20,189 bases of DNA from positions 1 through 20,189 of the forward strand of contig JAILGO010000061.1 of the NCBI GenBank assembly GCA_024696725.1. The letters run 5' to 3'. The number at the start of each line of letters is the position of its first letter. The first letter of the stretch is position 1. The position numbers and the translations under genes are program-made. This DNA is from Eubacterium sp. GTDB lineage: Bacteria > Bacillota > Clostridia > Oscillospirales > Acutalibacteraceae. Of this stretch, positions 13,773 to 20,189 are shown piece by piece. Under the pieces are notes generated by a model. It had not been told where the DNA came from and ran no database searches. It saw only the letters and a program-made list of their open reading frames with translations.

Positions 13773-14054
13773 TGACGATGCGGTCGTCACCTACGGTTTG
13801 CAGGAGTGATTCGCGAATCGACCTTGCAAGTATAATGTTCAGCTATAAAAAGTTAGAAATAAAAACCGTTAAAAGGGAACGCCGTCCGCATTGCGGTACC
13901 CAAAATTTTGTTAAACGCCCGATACGGCGTTTCAAAATTTTGACCGCGGCTAAGTTCTTATTGCTCCCTTCATCTCGCACCGCGAGCGGTCGCAAACGAA
14001 CCCAGACTGTTTCTATCCTTCGGATTGCCCTGTTCGAGTCTCATCCGCTGTACC
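13772..14054. other. Gene-free intergenic stretch dense in inverted repeats
   Basis: I see no supportable gene here. Structure is dense: GTGACGA/TCGTCAC hairpin (13772-13790); TTGCA..GATTCGCGAATC..TGCAA around a 12-bp perfect palindrome (13808-13819); a TATAAT (13831-13836) with no good -35; CCGC/GCGG (13885-13895); a long hairpin at 13892-13946; CTCGC/GCGAG (about 13973-13985); ATCC/GGAT (about 14016-14026); and a tRNA-tail-like end (14032-14055). It may be an intergenic repeat family or a structured RNA. The family is not recognised. Confidence 0.6.
13892..13946. repeat. Long imperfect hairpin with paired CAAAATTTTG palindromes
   Basis: AAACGCC (13912-13918) pairs with GGCGTTT (13925-13931) across a CGATAC loop. 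Outside them CAAAATTTTG occurs twice (13900-13909 and 13932-13941), itself a palindrome, and GCGGT (13892-13896) pairs with ACCGC (13942-13946). Only small bulges (ACC, TT) interrupt about 22 paired positions. Confidence 0.8.
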
Positions 14055-14113
14055 AAAAATAAAAGACACCTTGAAGGTGTCTTTATTTTTGGAGCGGATT
14101 ACGAGACTCGAAC
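14032..14113. repeat. Inverted copy of the tRNA-Gly 3' end across a shared terminator
   Basis: Read on the plus strand, 14032-14072 gives GTTCGAGTCTC, ATCCGCT, GTA, CCAAAAATAAAA, GACACCTT. Read on the minus strand, 14113-14074 gives GTTCGAGTCTC, GTA, ATCCGCT, CCAAAAATAAA, GACACCTT. The two arms match in nearly every position except that the GTA triplet is displaced. The minus copy is the T-loop, acceptor strand and CCA of a real tRNA-Gly; the plus copy has no tRNA body in front of it. Confidence 0.85.
14055..14092. terminator. Bidirectional terminator downstream of tRNA-Gly
   Basis: GACACCTT (14065-14072) and AAGGTGTC (14074-14081) form the core of a longer palindrome flanked by AAAAATAAAA and TTTATTTTT. 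On the minus strand the hairpin is followed by TTTTATTTTT, ending the tRNA-Gly transcript; on the plus strand TTTATTTTT follows equally. Confidence 0.85.
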
Positions 14114-14165
14114 TCGCTACCTTCACCTTGGCAAGGTGACGCTCTACCGGATGAGCTAAATCCGC
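14090..14165 (-). tRNA. tRNA-Gly (anticodon GCC)
   Basis: Reading down from 14165, a full cloverleaf forms: acceptor GCGGATT/AATCCGC, D-stem GCTC/GAGC, anticodon stem TCACC/GGTGA with loop TTGCCAA (anticodon GCC), T-stem GCGAG/CTCGT with TTCGAGT loop, discriminator T and an encoded CCA (14092-14090). It has its own consensus promoter and terminator. Confidence 0.97.
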
Positions 14166-14184
14166 ATTTCAATTTGCATAAGTA

Positions 14185-14213
14185 ATTATACAGGCGCAAG
14201 GTCTTTTTGTCAA
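14185..14213 (-). promoter_or_regulatory. Consensus sigma-A promoter of tRNA-Gly
   Basis: On the minus strand a perfect TTGACA (14213-14208) and perfect TATAAT (14190-14185) are exactly 17 bp apart. This is the strongest promoter in the window, as suits a stable RNA gene. Confidence 0.9.
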
Positions 14214-14234
14214 GAATAATTTTTTAATTTCTTA

Positions 14235-14263
14235 TTTACAGAAAGGCGATTTTTTGATACAAT
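14235..14263 (+). promoter_or_regulatory. Sigma-A promoter of the dnaD-like/dnaI-like operon
   Basis: TTTACA (14235-14240) and TACAAT (14258-14263) with a 17 bp spacer, divergent from the tRNA-Gly promoter. A ribosome site AAAGGAG (14283-14289) follows before ATG 14297. Confidence 0.72.
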
Positions 14264-14296
14264 GATTAGTACATCACTTTATGAAAGGAGAACGCT

Positions 14297-15271
14297 ATGC
14301 CTTACCGTATTATACCTAACGGAGAAATCTGGAACGGCGGAGTATTCTGCGTACCGAAAGCCGTTACCGAAAAAAGCTTAAAGTTCGCAAGCGAAAATCA
14401 GCTTAAGGCGTTATTATATCTCCTTTCAAATAACGGCACGGCTGAGCCCGCGGAAATAGCAAAGGCGCTCGGAATAAGCGAGGCGCAGGCGGCGGAATGC
14501 CTCGATTTCTGGGTATATGAGGGAGTTTTAAGCTCCGGCTCGGAGGCTGAGGCTGCGCCCGTTGAAAAGCCTGAGCCAAAGCCCGAAAAGCGTGCGCTCG
14601 AAAGTCTTCCGATGCCGTCGCTCACTCCGCGCGACGTGGTAAATCTCTGCGCCGAAAACGCGGAGCTTGCAAGTCTTTTAAGAGCCGCCGAGAGTATACT
14701 CGCGACGTCGCTCAGCATTTCAATGAAAAGCAACCTTATCAATATGGTTACATACTACGGGCTTCCCGTTTCGGTCGTCGTTACACTTCTTGAATACTAT
14801 AAGTCGGAGCGCGACGCGGGAAGAAATATTACAACCCGCACGCTTCAGCAAATCGCAAAGGACTGGGCAAACGAGGAGATTTCCACCATCGAGCAGGCGA
14901 GCGAAAAGCTTCTTGAAATGGCGGAGAGCGAAAAGCTCTGGCTCAGGGTGCTTGAGCTTTGCGAATTCGATTACAGACAGCCGACTCAGGCTCAGCTTAA
15001 AATGCTTCGGCGCTGGAGAAACGATTTCGAGCCCGAAATGATTTTCTTCGCCTGTAACGTTATGAAAAAATACACGGAGGAAGAAAAGCGAAGCCTCAAG
15101 GCTATTGATAATATACTTAAAGACTGGAAGCGCAAGGGACTTAAAACTCCCGACGAGGTTAAGAATCAGCCGAAGCCCGACTCAAAGAAGGATAAAAAGA
15201 AATCGAAACCCTCCTTTGACATTGAAGAGATTAAAAAGAATTCCGATTTAAACGACGATTTCGATATCTGA
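14297..15271 (+). CDS. DnaD-like replication initiation/primosome protein
   Basis: The 324-residue protein has an N-terminal winged-helix region (about 30-80, with LGISEAQAAECLDFWVYEGVL), a Pro/Glu-rich linker (about 81-105), and two successive DnaD-type helical domains (about 112-195 and 205-285). The second ends in AIDNILKDWKRKGLKT, matching the IxxILxxWxxxGI signature that binds DNA in DnaD/DnaB proteins. A lysine-rich tail follows. In Bacillus, DnaD and DnaB prepare origins for helicase loading. Placement directly before a DnaI/DnaC-type loader resembles the Bacillus dnaB-dnaI pair, so this gene may do the DnaB job; which paralogue it equals cannot be settled here. The start is set by AAAGGAG. 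No symbol is assigned. Confidence 0.88.
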   Translation: MPYRIIPNGEIWNGGVFCVPKAVTEKSLKFASENQLKALLYLLSNNGTAEPAEIAKALGISEAQAAECLDFWVYEGVLSSGSEAEAAPVEKPEPKPEKRALESLPMPSLTPRDVVNLCAENAELASLLRAAESILATSLSISMKSNLINMVTYYGLPVSVVVTLLEYYKSERDAGRNITTRTLQQIAKDWANEEISTIEQASEKLLEMAESEKLWLRVLELCEFDYRQPTQAQLKMLRRWRNDFEPEMIFFACNVMKKYTEEEKRSLKAIDNILKDWKRKGLKTPDEVKNQPKPDSKKDKKKSKPSFDIEEIKKNSDLNDDFDI

Positions 15272-15289
15272 TAAAAGAGGAGAAAAGCT

Positions 15290-16261
15290 ATGTCTTATCC
15301 GAATGAACTGCATATAAAGGCGGAAAAGCTGCTTGAACAGCGCCGTAATAAAGCGAAAATGCTCGCCGAAGAAAAAACAGCTAAAATAAGAGCGTCCGTA
15401 CCCGAAATAGACAGAGTTCAGACTGAGCTCGCAAATATCGGTATTGAGATTTCGCAGCTGTTTTTATATAAAGGCGACGCACAGAAAAAGATTGAGGAAT
15501 TAAGAAGCAGGAGCAACGCGCTTACAGAAAAAAGAAGCGACCTCCTCGTTAAACACGGCTACAAAAGGAACGATACGGAGCCTCCGTATACCTGTCCCGC
15601 CTGTAAGGACACGGGCTTTAAGGATAACCGAATCTGCTCCTGTCACCGCGAGATATTAAAGGAGCTTATGCGTAAAGAGGTAGCCGCTCACGCTCCGCTT
15701 GAGCGCTGCACCTTCGATAATTTCGACCTCGGCTACTATCCCGACGCTCCGCTTGAGAACTCCGTCGTGCCGAGAAACCGCGCGGAAAAGATTCTTGACG
15801 CCGCTATGCGCTACGCGCAGAGCTTTACGCCGAAGAGCAAAAGCCTTGTATTTATCGGAAAAACCGGTCTCGGCAAGACTCATATTTCGCTCGCAATCGC
15901 TAACGTGGTTATTAACCGCGGTTACAGCGTTTGCTACGGAACGAGCTTCGATATCTGCGAGGATATGCGCGCCGAGATGTTCAGCAATAACGATATTTTC
16001 TACTCTAAAGAAAAAGTGTATAACTACGACCTGCTTATTATCGACGACCTCGGAACGGAAATCGACAATAAATACAATATCAGCACTATATATAATATCG
16101 TCACCAACCGTTCAAACTCGGGCAAGCCGACGATAATCAGCACTAATCTTGAATGGGACGAGCTGCTTGAAAAGTACGAGCAGAGAATTACAAGCCGACT
16201 TAACGGAGATTATCTTCCAATGACCTTCTTCGGCACGGACATAAGACAGCTAAAGAAATGA
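15290..16261 (+). CDS. DnaI/DnaC-type helicase loader ATPase
   Basis: The 323-residue protein has an N-terminal coiled-coil-like region (about 10-88), a probable zinc site with Cys102, Cys105, Cys116, Cys118/His119 (CPAC...CSCH), and a AAA+ ATPase domain: Walker A GKTGLGKT (190-197), Walker B LLIIDDLG (248-255), sensor I IISTN (282-286) and an arginine-finger candidate in QRITSRL. This is the layout of DnaI, which loads the replicative helicase onto single-stranded DNA; IstB-like transposition helpers share the ATPase but usually lack this N-terminal zinc region and sit beside a transposase, absent here. It is 18 nt after the DnaD-like gene with ribosome site GAGGAG, and a strong terminator follows. 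Confidence 0.92.
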   Translation: MSYPNELHIKAEKLLEQRRNKAKMLAEEKTAKIRASVPEIDRVQTELANIGIEISQLFLYKGDAQKKIEELRSRSNALTEKRSDLLVKHGYKRNDTEPPYTCPACKDTGFKDNRICSCHREILKELMRKEVAAHAPLERCTFDNFDLGYYPDAPLENSVVPRNRAEKILDAAMRYAQSFTPKSKSLVFIGKTGLGKTHISLAIANVVINRGYSVCYGTSFDICEDMRAEMFSNNDIFYSKEKVYNYDLLIIDDLGTEIDNKYNISTIYNIVTNRSNSGKPTIISTNLEWDELLEKYEQRITSRLNGDYLPMTFFGTDIRQLKK

Positions 16262-16271
16262 CAGACAATAA

Positions 16272-16305
16272 AAAGCTGACTCCTTTGAGTCAGCTTTGTT
16301 TTTTT
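16272..16305. terminator. Strong terminator after the helicase-loader gene, usable from both sides
   Basis: AAAGCTGACTC (16272-16282), loop CTTT, GAGTCAGCTTT (16287-16297), then GTTTTTTT. The 11-bp stem sits between convergent genes; on the minus strand it is followed by TTATTG after the stem's T-run, so it may also end the phosphodiesterase transcript. Confidence 0.93.
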
Positions 16306-16308
16306 ATT

Positions 16309-17190
16309 TTAATATGTAATACAGTCGGTGGTCTGAATTAAAACGCCGTAGGAGATAAGCTTTTCCATCGTTTCAAGGTCGTCGACCGTCCACGCTGCGG
16401 CAGTCAGTCCCTCCTCGGAAATCTTTTTAATCAGCTTTCCGTCGTCCTTAAAATTGTCCTTAACGTCCGCGTTGAAATTAACGCCGCAGTTTCCGAGCTC
16501 CTTAGCGGTCTGAATCACCTTATCGTCAAGCTTATGGACGAGATAGAAAAGCGGAGCCTTTTCGTCGAGCGCTCTTATCGCCTTAAGATTTTCGGCGCCG
16601 AAGGAGATATAAACCGCGTCAGCCTTCGTGTTTTTAACGAGCTCAATTATCTCGTCGTAATGACCGGTATTGTTTTCTCCCTTAAGCTCGATAAACGCCT
16701 TCATTTTATAGGCGGCGCACTCCTTAAGATAATCCTCAAGCGTCGTGATTTTTTCGTCGGGATAGTTTTCAAGCCCGTTGCCGTTATCGACCTTAAAACC
16801 TTTCAGCTCCTCGTAGGTCATTTTTTCAACCTTGCCGCGACCGTCGGTCATTCGCTTAATGTCCGCGTCGTGCATTAAAACCCAGACTCCGTCGGCGGTA
16901 CGGTAAGTATCGCACTCGGCTCCCCAGTAGCCCGCAACGCCGGCGCAGGTATATGCGGAAAGCGTATTCTCGGGCGCAATCGCTCTGAAGCCGCGGTGAG
17001 CTACAAGCTTAAGGTCCTTATTGTAAGCGAAGCTTGTAAAGCTTATCGTTTTAACCTCGTACTGAACGGGAGTATTATAGTCGTGCTGTTTTTTTAAAAC
17101 CACGCCGAGAGTAACCGCTCCGACGAGAACGATTACGGCGAGCGCAATCGCTGTAATTTTCTTTTTGTTTTTGTTTACTGCTTCTTGCAT
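16309..17190 (-). CDS. Membrane-anchored glycerophosphodiester phosphodiesterase (GDPD family)
   Basis: The 293-residue protein begins with a short basic stretch and a membrane helix (about 11-32), placing the catalytic domain outside the cell. The GDPD domain shows VAHRGF (His65, Arg66), APENTL (Glu74), AECDTYRTADG (Glu92, Asp94) and LMHDADIKRMTDG (His107), the metal-binding and acid-base residues of the family, followed by TTLEDYL, KAFIELKG and a C-terminal AAWTVDD. Family members split glycerophosphodiesters into glycerol 3-phosphate and an alcohol; anchored extracellular forms may act on lipid headgroups or teichoic-acid polymers. Its ATG overlaps the stop of the nitroreductase-like gene (TAATG), so the pair is coupled. 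The substrate is unknown. Confidence 0.93.
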   Translation of the reverse strand: MQEAVNKNKKKITAIALAVIVLVGAVTLGVVLKKQHDYNTPVQYEVKTISFTSFAYNKDLKLVAHRGFRAIAPENTLSAYTCAGVAGYWGAECDTYRTADGVWVLMHDADIKRMTDGRGKVEKMTYEELKGFKVDNGNGLENYPDEKITTLEDYLKECAAYKMKAFIELKGENNTGHYDEIIELVKNTKADAVYISFGAENLKAIRALDEKAPLFYLVHKLDDKVIQTAKELGNCGVNFNADVKDNFKDDGKLIKKISEEGLTAAAWTVDDLETMEKLISYGVLIQTTDCITY

Positions 17191-17960
17191 TATTCTTCCT
17201 CCTCAGGTTCAACGGGAAGCTTTATTACCTTAGCCTCCTCGGTCTCGAATACGTTTTCAAAGCTCCAGTGACCTATAACGCCTTTAGCGCGGCAGCCAAG
17301 CACGAAATGAAGCTTGGCTATACCGAAGTCAATGCTTTTATCGGAATACGGGTCCTCAACCGAGCCCGAAAGCACTCCGTTTTCATATCTGAATTTAACG
17401 GGACGCCTGTTTACCGCCGAGGGCGCTTTTTCCACAAGCTTCATACCGTAGACGTACGGCTCGGGAAGCTTCGCGTCGCTGTAATCGAACATATCCTGAT
17501 AGGTCTTGTTTTTATTGTGCGTTGCGGCGTACATCGTTCTTTCAACGGTTGTAAACCTGTTTTTCGGGTTACCGATAGTAATTACGCAGAACAGCCTTTT
17601 ATTACGCGGAAGGTCAATCATATCGTAGACCTTGTTTTCGTTATACGTTCCGCTTACCCAGCAGGTTGCGAGCCCGTGATACACGCATTGAAGGACAACG
17701 CTTTCGCCGTAGTAGCCGCAGTCCTCGCGCGTTTTCTGGCTGTCGGGTCCGCAGACGGCAATCATCGAAAACTTACCCGTGAAAATCCGGAACGCGGGCG
17801 TTGCGTCGTCTATAAAAATAAAGTCAAGGTCGGCGGCTCCGTTAACAGCGTCGACCATAGCTCGTATTATATTTTTCGTGTTATCGTCAAGCGGTTTTGA
17901 TGAATACGCCCTTCTTGAGCGGCGCATATCTATCGCCTTTATATATTCTTCATTTGTCAT
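17190..17960 (-). CDS. Nitroreductase-family protein (TM1586-like)
   Basis: The 256-residue protein begins with AIDMRRSRRAYSSKPLDD (about 9-26), the FMN-phosphate-contacting RRSxRxY motif of nitroreductases. CGYYGESVVLQCVYHGLATCWVSG (about 81-105) matches the helix and loop of the FMN pocket, VITIGNP the later strand, and KAPSAVNRRPVKF the second half-domain's RxS/NxQP-like region. The internal duplication and length suggest the fused two-repeat nitroreductases typified by Thermotoga TM1586, which have uncertain substrates; oxidation or reduction of small molecules with FMN is inferred. The start ATG has only a weak GGGAAGA ribosome site. It leads a two-gene operon with the GDPD protein, from a promoter inside the end of asnB. 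Confidence 0.85.
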   Translation of the reverse strand: MTNEEYIKAIDMRRSRRAYSSKPLDDNTKNIIRAMVDAVNGAADLDFIFIDDATPAFRIFTGKFSMIAVCGPDSQKTREDCGYYGESVVLQCVYHGLATCWVSGTYNENKVYDMIDLPRNKRLFCVITIGNPKNRFTTVERTMYAATHNKNKTYQDMFDYSDAKLPEPYVYGMKLVEKAPSAVNRRPVKFRYENGVLSGSVEDPYSDKSIDFGIAKLHFVLGCRAKGVIGHWSFENVFETEEAKVIKLPVEPEEEE

Positions 17961-17972
17961 ACTGTCTTCCCG

Positions 17973-18005
17973 AAAAAATAATTGCAGAACCGAAGCCCTG
18001 CAGTT
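17973..18005 (-). terminator. Terminator of the asparagine synthetase gene
   Basis: Minus strand: AACTGCAG (18005-17998), 10-nt loop, CTGCAATT (17987-17980), then ATTTTTT. It starts 13 bp after the asnB stop. The promoter of the next operon immediately precedes it. Confidence 0.75.
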
Positions 18006-18034
18006 ATTATATCACACTCAATATTCAAACTCAA
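18006..18034 (-). promoter_or_regulatory. Sigma-A promoter of the nitroreductase-GDPD operon
   Basis: On the minus strand TTGAGT (18034-18029), in the last asnB codons, and a perfect TATAAT (18011-18006) are 17 bp apart. The predicted start near 17999 falls inside the terminator stem. Confidence 0.65.
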
Positions 18035-19840
18035 CATTATATTTTCTTATCCAGACGTAGACCTGAAGTATATACGCAAGCACCTGAGGCGCGCGCATAA
18101 GCTGACCGTACCACGGTTCCTTAAGCGCGTCGGGGTTGTTCATAAGCGCTCTCACCGCTTCGGCGTTAAGCATCTCATAAAGCGGAGAGCTCTTATCGTG
18201 CAGCACGAAGTCGACCATTTTACATACCTCGCCGAAATACTCGGGGTGGAAGGTTTTAGGATACGGGCTCTTCTTACGCCAAGTAATCACCCCGGGAAGC
18301 TCATTTTCAAACGCCTTGCGGAGTATTCCCTTCTCGCGTCCGTCGAGCGCTTTAATCTTCCACGGCATATTGTAGGCGTATTCTACTATTCTGTAATCGC
18401 AAAACGGGACTCTCACCTCAAGCGACGCCTCCATACTCATTACATCCTTACGGACAAGAAGCGTCTGCATAAACCAGTCCATATTCAGAATAAACATTTC
18501 GCGCATACGCTTTTCAAGCGACGAATCGGTATCGAGATAATCGGCCTTTTTCACCGTATTAAGATACGCGGCGGTTACGTATTCTTCACCCTCGGGAAGA
18601 AAGCCGTCCTTCAATATGCTACGTCTGACGTCAACCGAGCGCGACCACGGGAACGTCTTTTCAAAAAGAACGTCGGTTCTGTGGTACCACGGATAACCCC
18701 CGAAAACCTCGTCGGCGCATTCGCCCGAAAGACAGACCGTAAAGCGCTTTTTTACCTCTCTGCAAAACAGCAGAAGCGACGAGTCAACGTCCGCAAAGCC
18801 CGGACAGCCTCTTGCAACGGCGGCGTCTATAAGCGCTTCGGCGACCGCGGAATTTGAAAGCACGACGTTATGATGCTCTGATCCGATATAATCGGAAATA
18901 AGATTAATATAATCCGAGTCCTTGTTCGGCTGAAACGCGCTTTCCTTAAAATACTTATTATTCTCCGCATAGTCGACCGAGTAGGTATTGAGCGTTTTCT
19001 TTTCCTCGGCGTAGCTGTCCGCGGCGACCTTTGATATAATCGAAGAATCAAGTCCGCCGCTTAAAAAAGTACAAAGCGGAACGTCGCTTACAAGCTGGCG
19101 GCGTATAGCGTCGGTTACAAGCCAGTGAGTGTGCTCCTGTGCCTCAAGCTCCGTTTCGCCGAAGGGCTCTGCTTTCAGCGACCAGTATTCTTTTATACTG
19201 AGCCTGCCGTTTTTTAAGACGAGATACGCTGAAGGCGGAAGCTCGGCTATATCCTTAAATACGGTTTTACCTATCGTCTTTGCGGGACCGAGCATAAATA
19301 TCTCGTTAAGTCCTTCCCTGCTGCAAACGGGCTCAACCCCCTTAACATAGAGAAGACTGTCCATTCGCGACGAAAACGCAAAAGTTCCGTTTTTAAAAGA
19401 ATAGTATAGCGGCTTGACGCCGATTCTGTCACGGCACAGAAAGAGCTCTGCGGTTTTTATATTGTATACCGCAAACGCGAATATCCCGTTGAATTTTTCG
19501 GCGCACGCCCCGCGCCACTTATGGTACGCCTTAAGCACAACCTCCGTATCGCAGGCGGTGTCAAAGTTATAGCCGTATGAAACGAGCTCGCTTCTCAGCT
19601 CATCTGTATTATAAAGCTCGCCGTTATATACGATTACAAGCCGCCGAAGTTCATCGGCTGCGCTCCCTTTTCAACGTCGATTACCGCAAGTCTGCGGTGA
19701 ATCAGCGCGGCGTTTTCGCTGATGTACTCTCCGTAAGCGTCGGGGCCTCTCATTCTGAGCGAGCGGCTGATTCTGTAAATACATTCGCGCTCGCTCCTTA
19801 AATCTATGTTGCTGCTTATTATTTCCGCAATTCCGCACAT
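18018..19840 (-). pseudogene. asnB: Asparagine synthetase (glutamine-hydrolysing), interrupted by one frameshift
   Basis: The locus encodes a near-complete AsnB of 607 residues if one base is restored. The start is ATG 19840, because the nucleophile Cys2 must follow Met (MCGIAEI); a GTG three codons upstream would bury it. The first piece (RMRGPDAYGEY, RLAVIDVEKGAQPM) runs to NFGGL-stop at 19634. The continuation LVIVYNGELYN lies in another frame and follows through SGGLDSSIIS (PP-loop, about 261-270), SGECADEVFGGYPWY and EVRVPFCDYRIVEYA to the stop at 18018. The break lies near 19638-19646, where GGCGGCTTG would read GGCGGCCTTG with one more C. All catalytic motifs of both the glutaminase and synthetase domains remain, so either a recent mutation or a sequencing error fits. 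Confidence 0.9.
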
Positions 19841-19858
19841 ATATATCACCTCACACTT

Positions 19859-19887
19859 ATCTTATGCAGGAATTGAAAAAATGTAAA
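19859..19887 (-). promoter_or_regulatory. Weak candidate promoter of asnB
   Basis: On the minus strand TTTACA (19887-19882) and TAAGAT (19864-19859) are 17 bp apart. The -10 matches only four of six bases. A ribosome site GAGGTGAT follows just before ATG 19840. Confidence 0.4.
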
Positions 19888-19921
19888 AAAATTCAGGGCA
19901 TCCTATTTTTTAAAAAAAGTA

Positions 19922-19950
19922 TTGACTAAAACATTGACTTGTGATATATT
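19922..19950 (+). promoter_or_regulatory. Sigma-A promoter of the tRNA-Thr/tRNA-Tyr operon
   Basis: TTGACT (19922-19927) and TATATT (19945-19950) have a 17 bp spacer, with a start expected near 19957. A second TTGACT (19934-19939) lies in the spacer but has no -10 at the right distance. Confidence 0.75.
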
Positions 19951-19969
19951 ATTAAGGCGTTAAAGAAAC

Positions 19970-20045
19970 GCTGGTGTAGCTCAGTTGGTAGAGCAGCTGA
20001 TTTGTAATCAGCAGGTCAGGGGTTCGAGTCCGTTCACCAGCTCCA
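19970..20045 (+). tRNA. tRNA-Thr (anticodon TGT)
   Basis: The cloverleaf has acceptor GCTGGTG/CACCAGC, D-stem GCTC/GAGC, anticodon stem CTGAT/ATCAG with loop TTGTA region (anticodon TGT), T-loop TTCGAGT and encoded CCA (20043-20045). The T-stem AGGGG/CCGTT contains a G-G mismatch at its central pair. Confidence 0.96.
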
Positions 20046-20052
20046 TACAAAT

Positions 20053-20137
<85 letters not shown>

Positions 20138-20177
20138 AAAAACCGAGAAGGCTTACGTCTTCTCGGTTTTATTTTTT
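20138..20177 (+). terminator. Terminator of the tRNA operon
   Basis: CCGAGAAG (20143-20150), an 8-nt loop, CTTCTCGG (20159-20166), preceded by an A-run and followed by TTTTATTTTTT, directly after the tRNA-Tyr CCA. Confidence 0.92.
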
Positions 20178-20189
20178 AGCGTGGATGGA

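Noticed and set aside
13960-14055. A complete plus-strand tRNA before the mirrored tail
   Set aside because: The sequence before TTCGAGT does not pair with that after it, and no matching 5' acceptor strand, D-arm or anticodon arm is found.
13772-14062. 96-codon plus-strand open frame in the intergenic element
   Set aside because: It starts with GTG inside a hairpin, has no ribosome site, is rich in Arg/Ser with no domain, and runs through multiple palindromes and the tRNA-like tail. It is most likely a non-coding frame.
19634-19650. Programmed -1 frameshifting in asnB
   Set aside because: The required shift is to the -1 frame, but the stretch AACTTCGGCGGCTTGTAA has no X-XXY-YYZ slippery heptamer and asparagine synthetases are not known to use recoding. 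Mutation or sequence error is simpler.
19840-19849. GTG start three codons upstream of asnB
   Set aside because: It would place residues before the nucleophilic cysteine that must become N-terminal; the ATG at 19840 directly precedes that Cys codon.

Overview
The window looks like a chromosomal stretch from a low-to-mid GC Firmicute of the class Clostridia, probably a gut Oscillospirales/Ruminococcaceae-type organism. This is inferred from the gene families and style: a DnaD-like plus DnaI-like helicase-loading pair, a NifS-ThiI pair without rhodanese domain, BioY, a Thr-rich linker in a secreted CHAP protein, a BspA-like leucine-rich surface protein, AGGAGG-type ribosome binding sites, sigma-A promoters with TTGATT/TTGACT -35 boxes, and CCA-encoding tRNA genes. 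No species can be named from sequence alone. No phage, IS element, CRISPR array or plasmid origin is visible.

Layout. 1-1719 (minus): coaX followed 5 nt later by a secreted leucine-rich-repeat protein cut by the window edge. 1790-6583 (plus): a complete four-gene operon with its own promoter and terminator: a HAD-Nudix fusion, a cysteine desulfurase, thiI, and a membrane protein that reads as a sortase-B fold lacking its catalytic His and Cys. 6586-9786 (minus): a secreted CHAP-domain protein translationally coupled to a CapD/WbpM-type UDP-sugar dehydratase. 9791-12435 (minus): dusB-nagA-trmL operon. 12434-13720 (plus): bioY, with a candidate BirA operator over its promoter, then trmB with its own promoter. 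13721-14092: a gene-free stretch packed with inverted repeats, ending in a mirror copy of a tRNA 3' end. 14090-14213 (minus): tRNA-Gly(GCC). 14235-16305 (plus): DnaD-like and DnaI-like genes. 16309-18034 (minus): a nitroreductase-like protein and a membrane-anchored glycerophosphodiester phosphodiesterase. 18018-19840 (minus): an asparagine synthetase broken by a one-base frameshift. 19922-20177 (plus): tRNA-Thr(TGT) and tRNA-Tyr(GTA) with one promoter and one terminator.

Themes. tRNA biology recurs: four tRNA-modifying enzymes (ThiI with its sulfur donor, DusB, TrmL, TrmB) and three tRNA genes lie in 20 kb. Cell-surface functions form a second theme (LRR protein, pseudo-sortase, CHAP protein, UDP-GlcNAc dehydratase). 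The points most worth a second look are the pseudo-sortase at the end of the nifS-thiI operon, the structured intergenic element with an inverted tRNA tail, the HAD-Nudix fusion, the Asp-to-Cys change in TrmB's active-site motif, and the frameshift in asnB.
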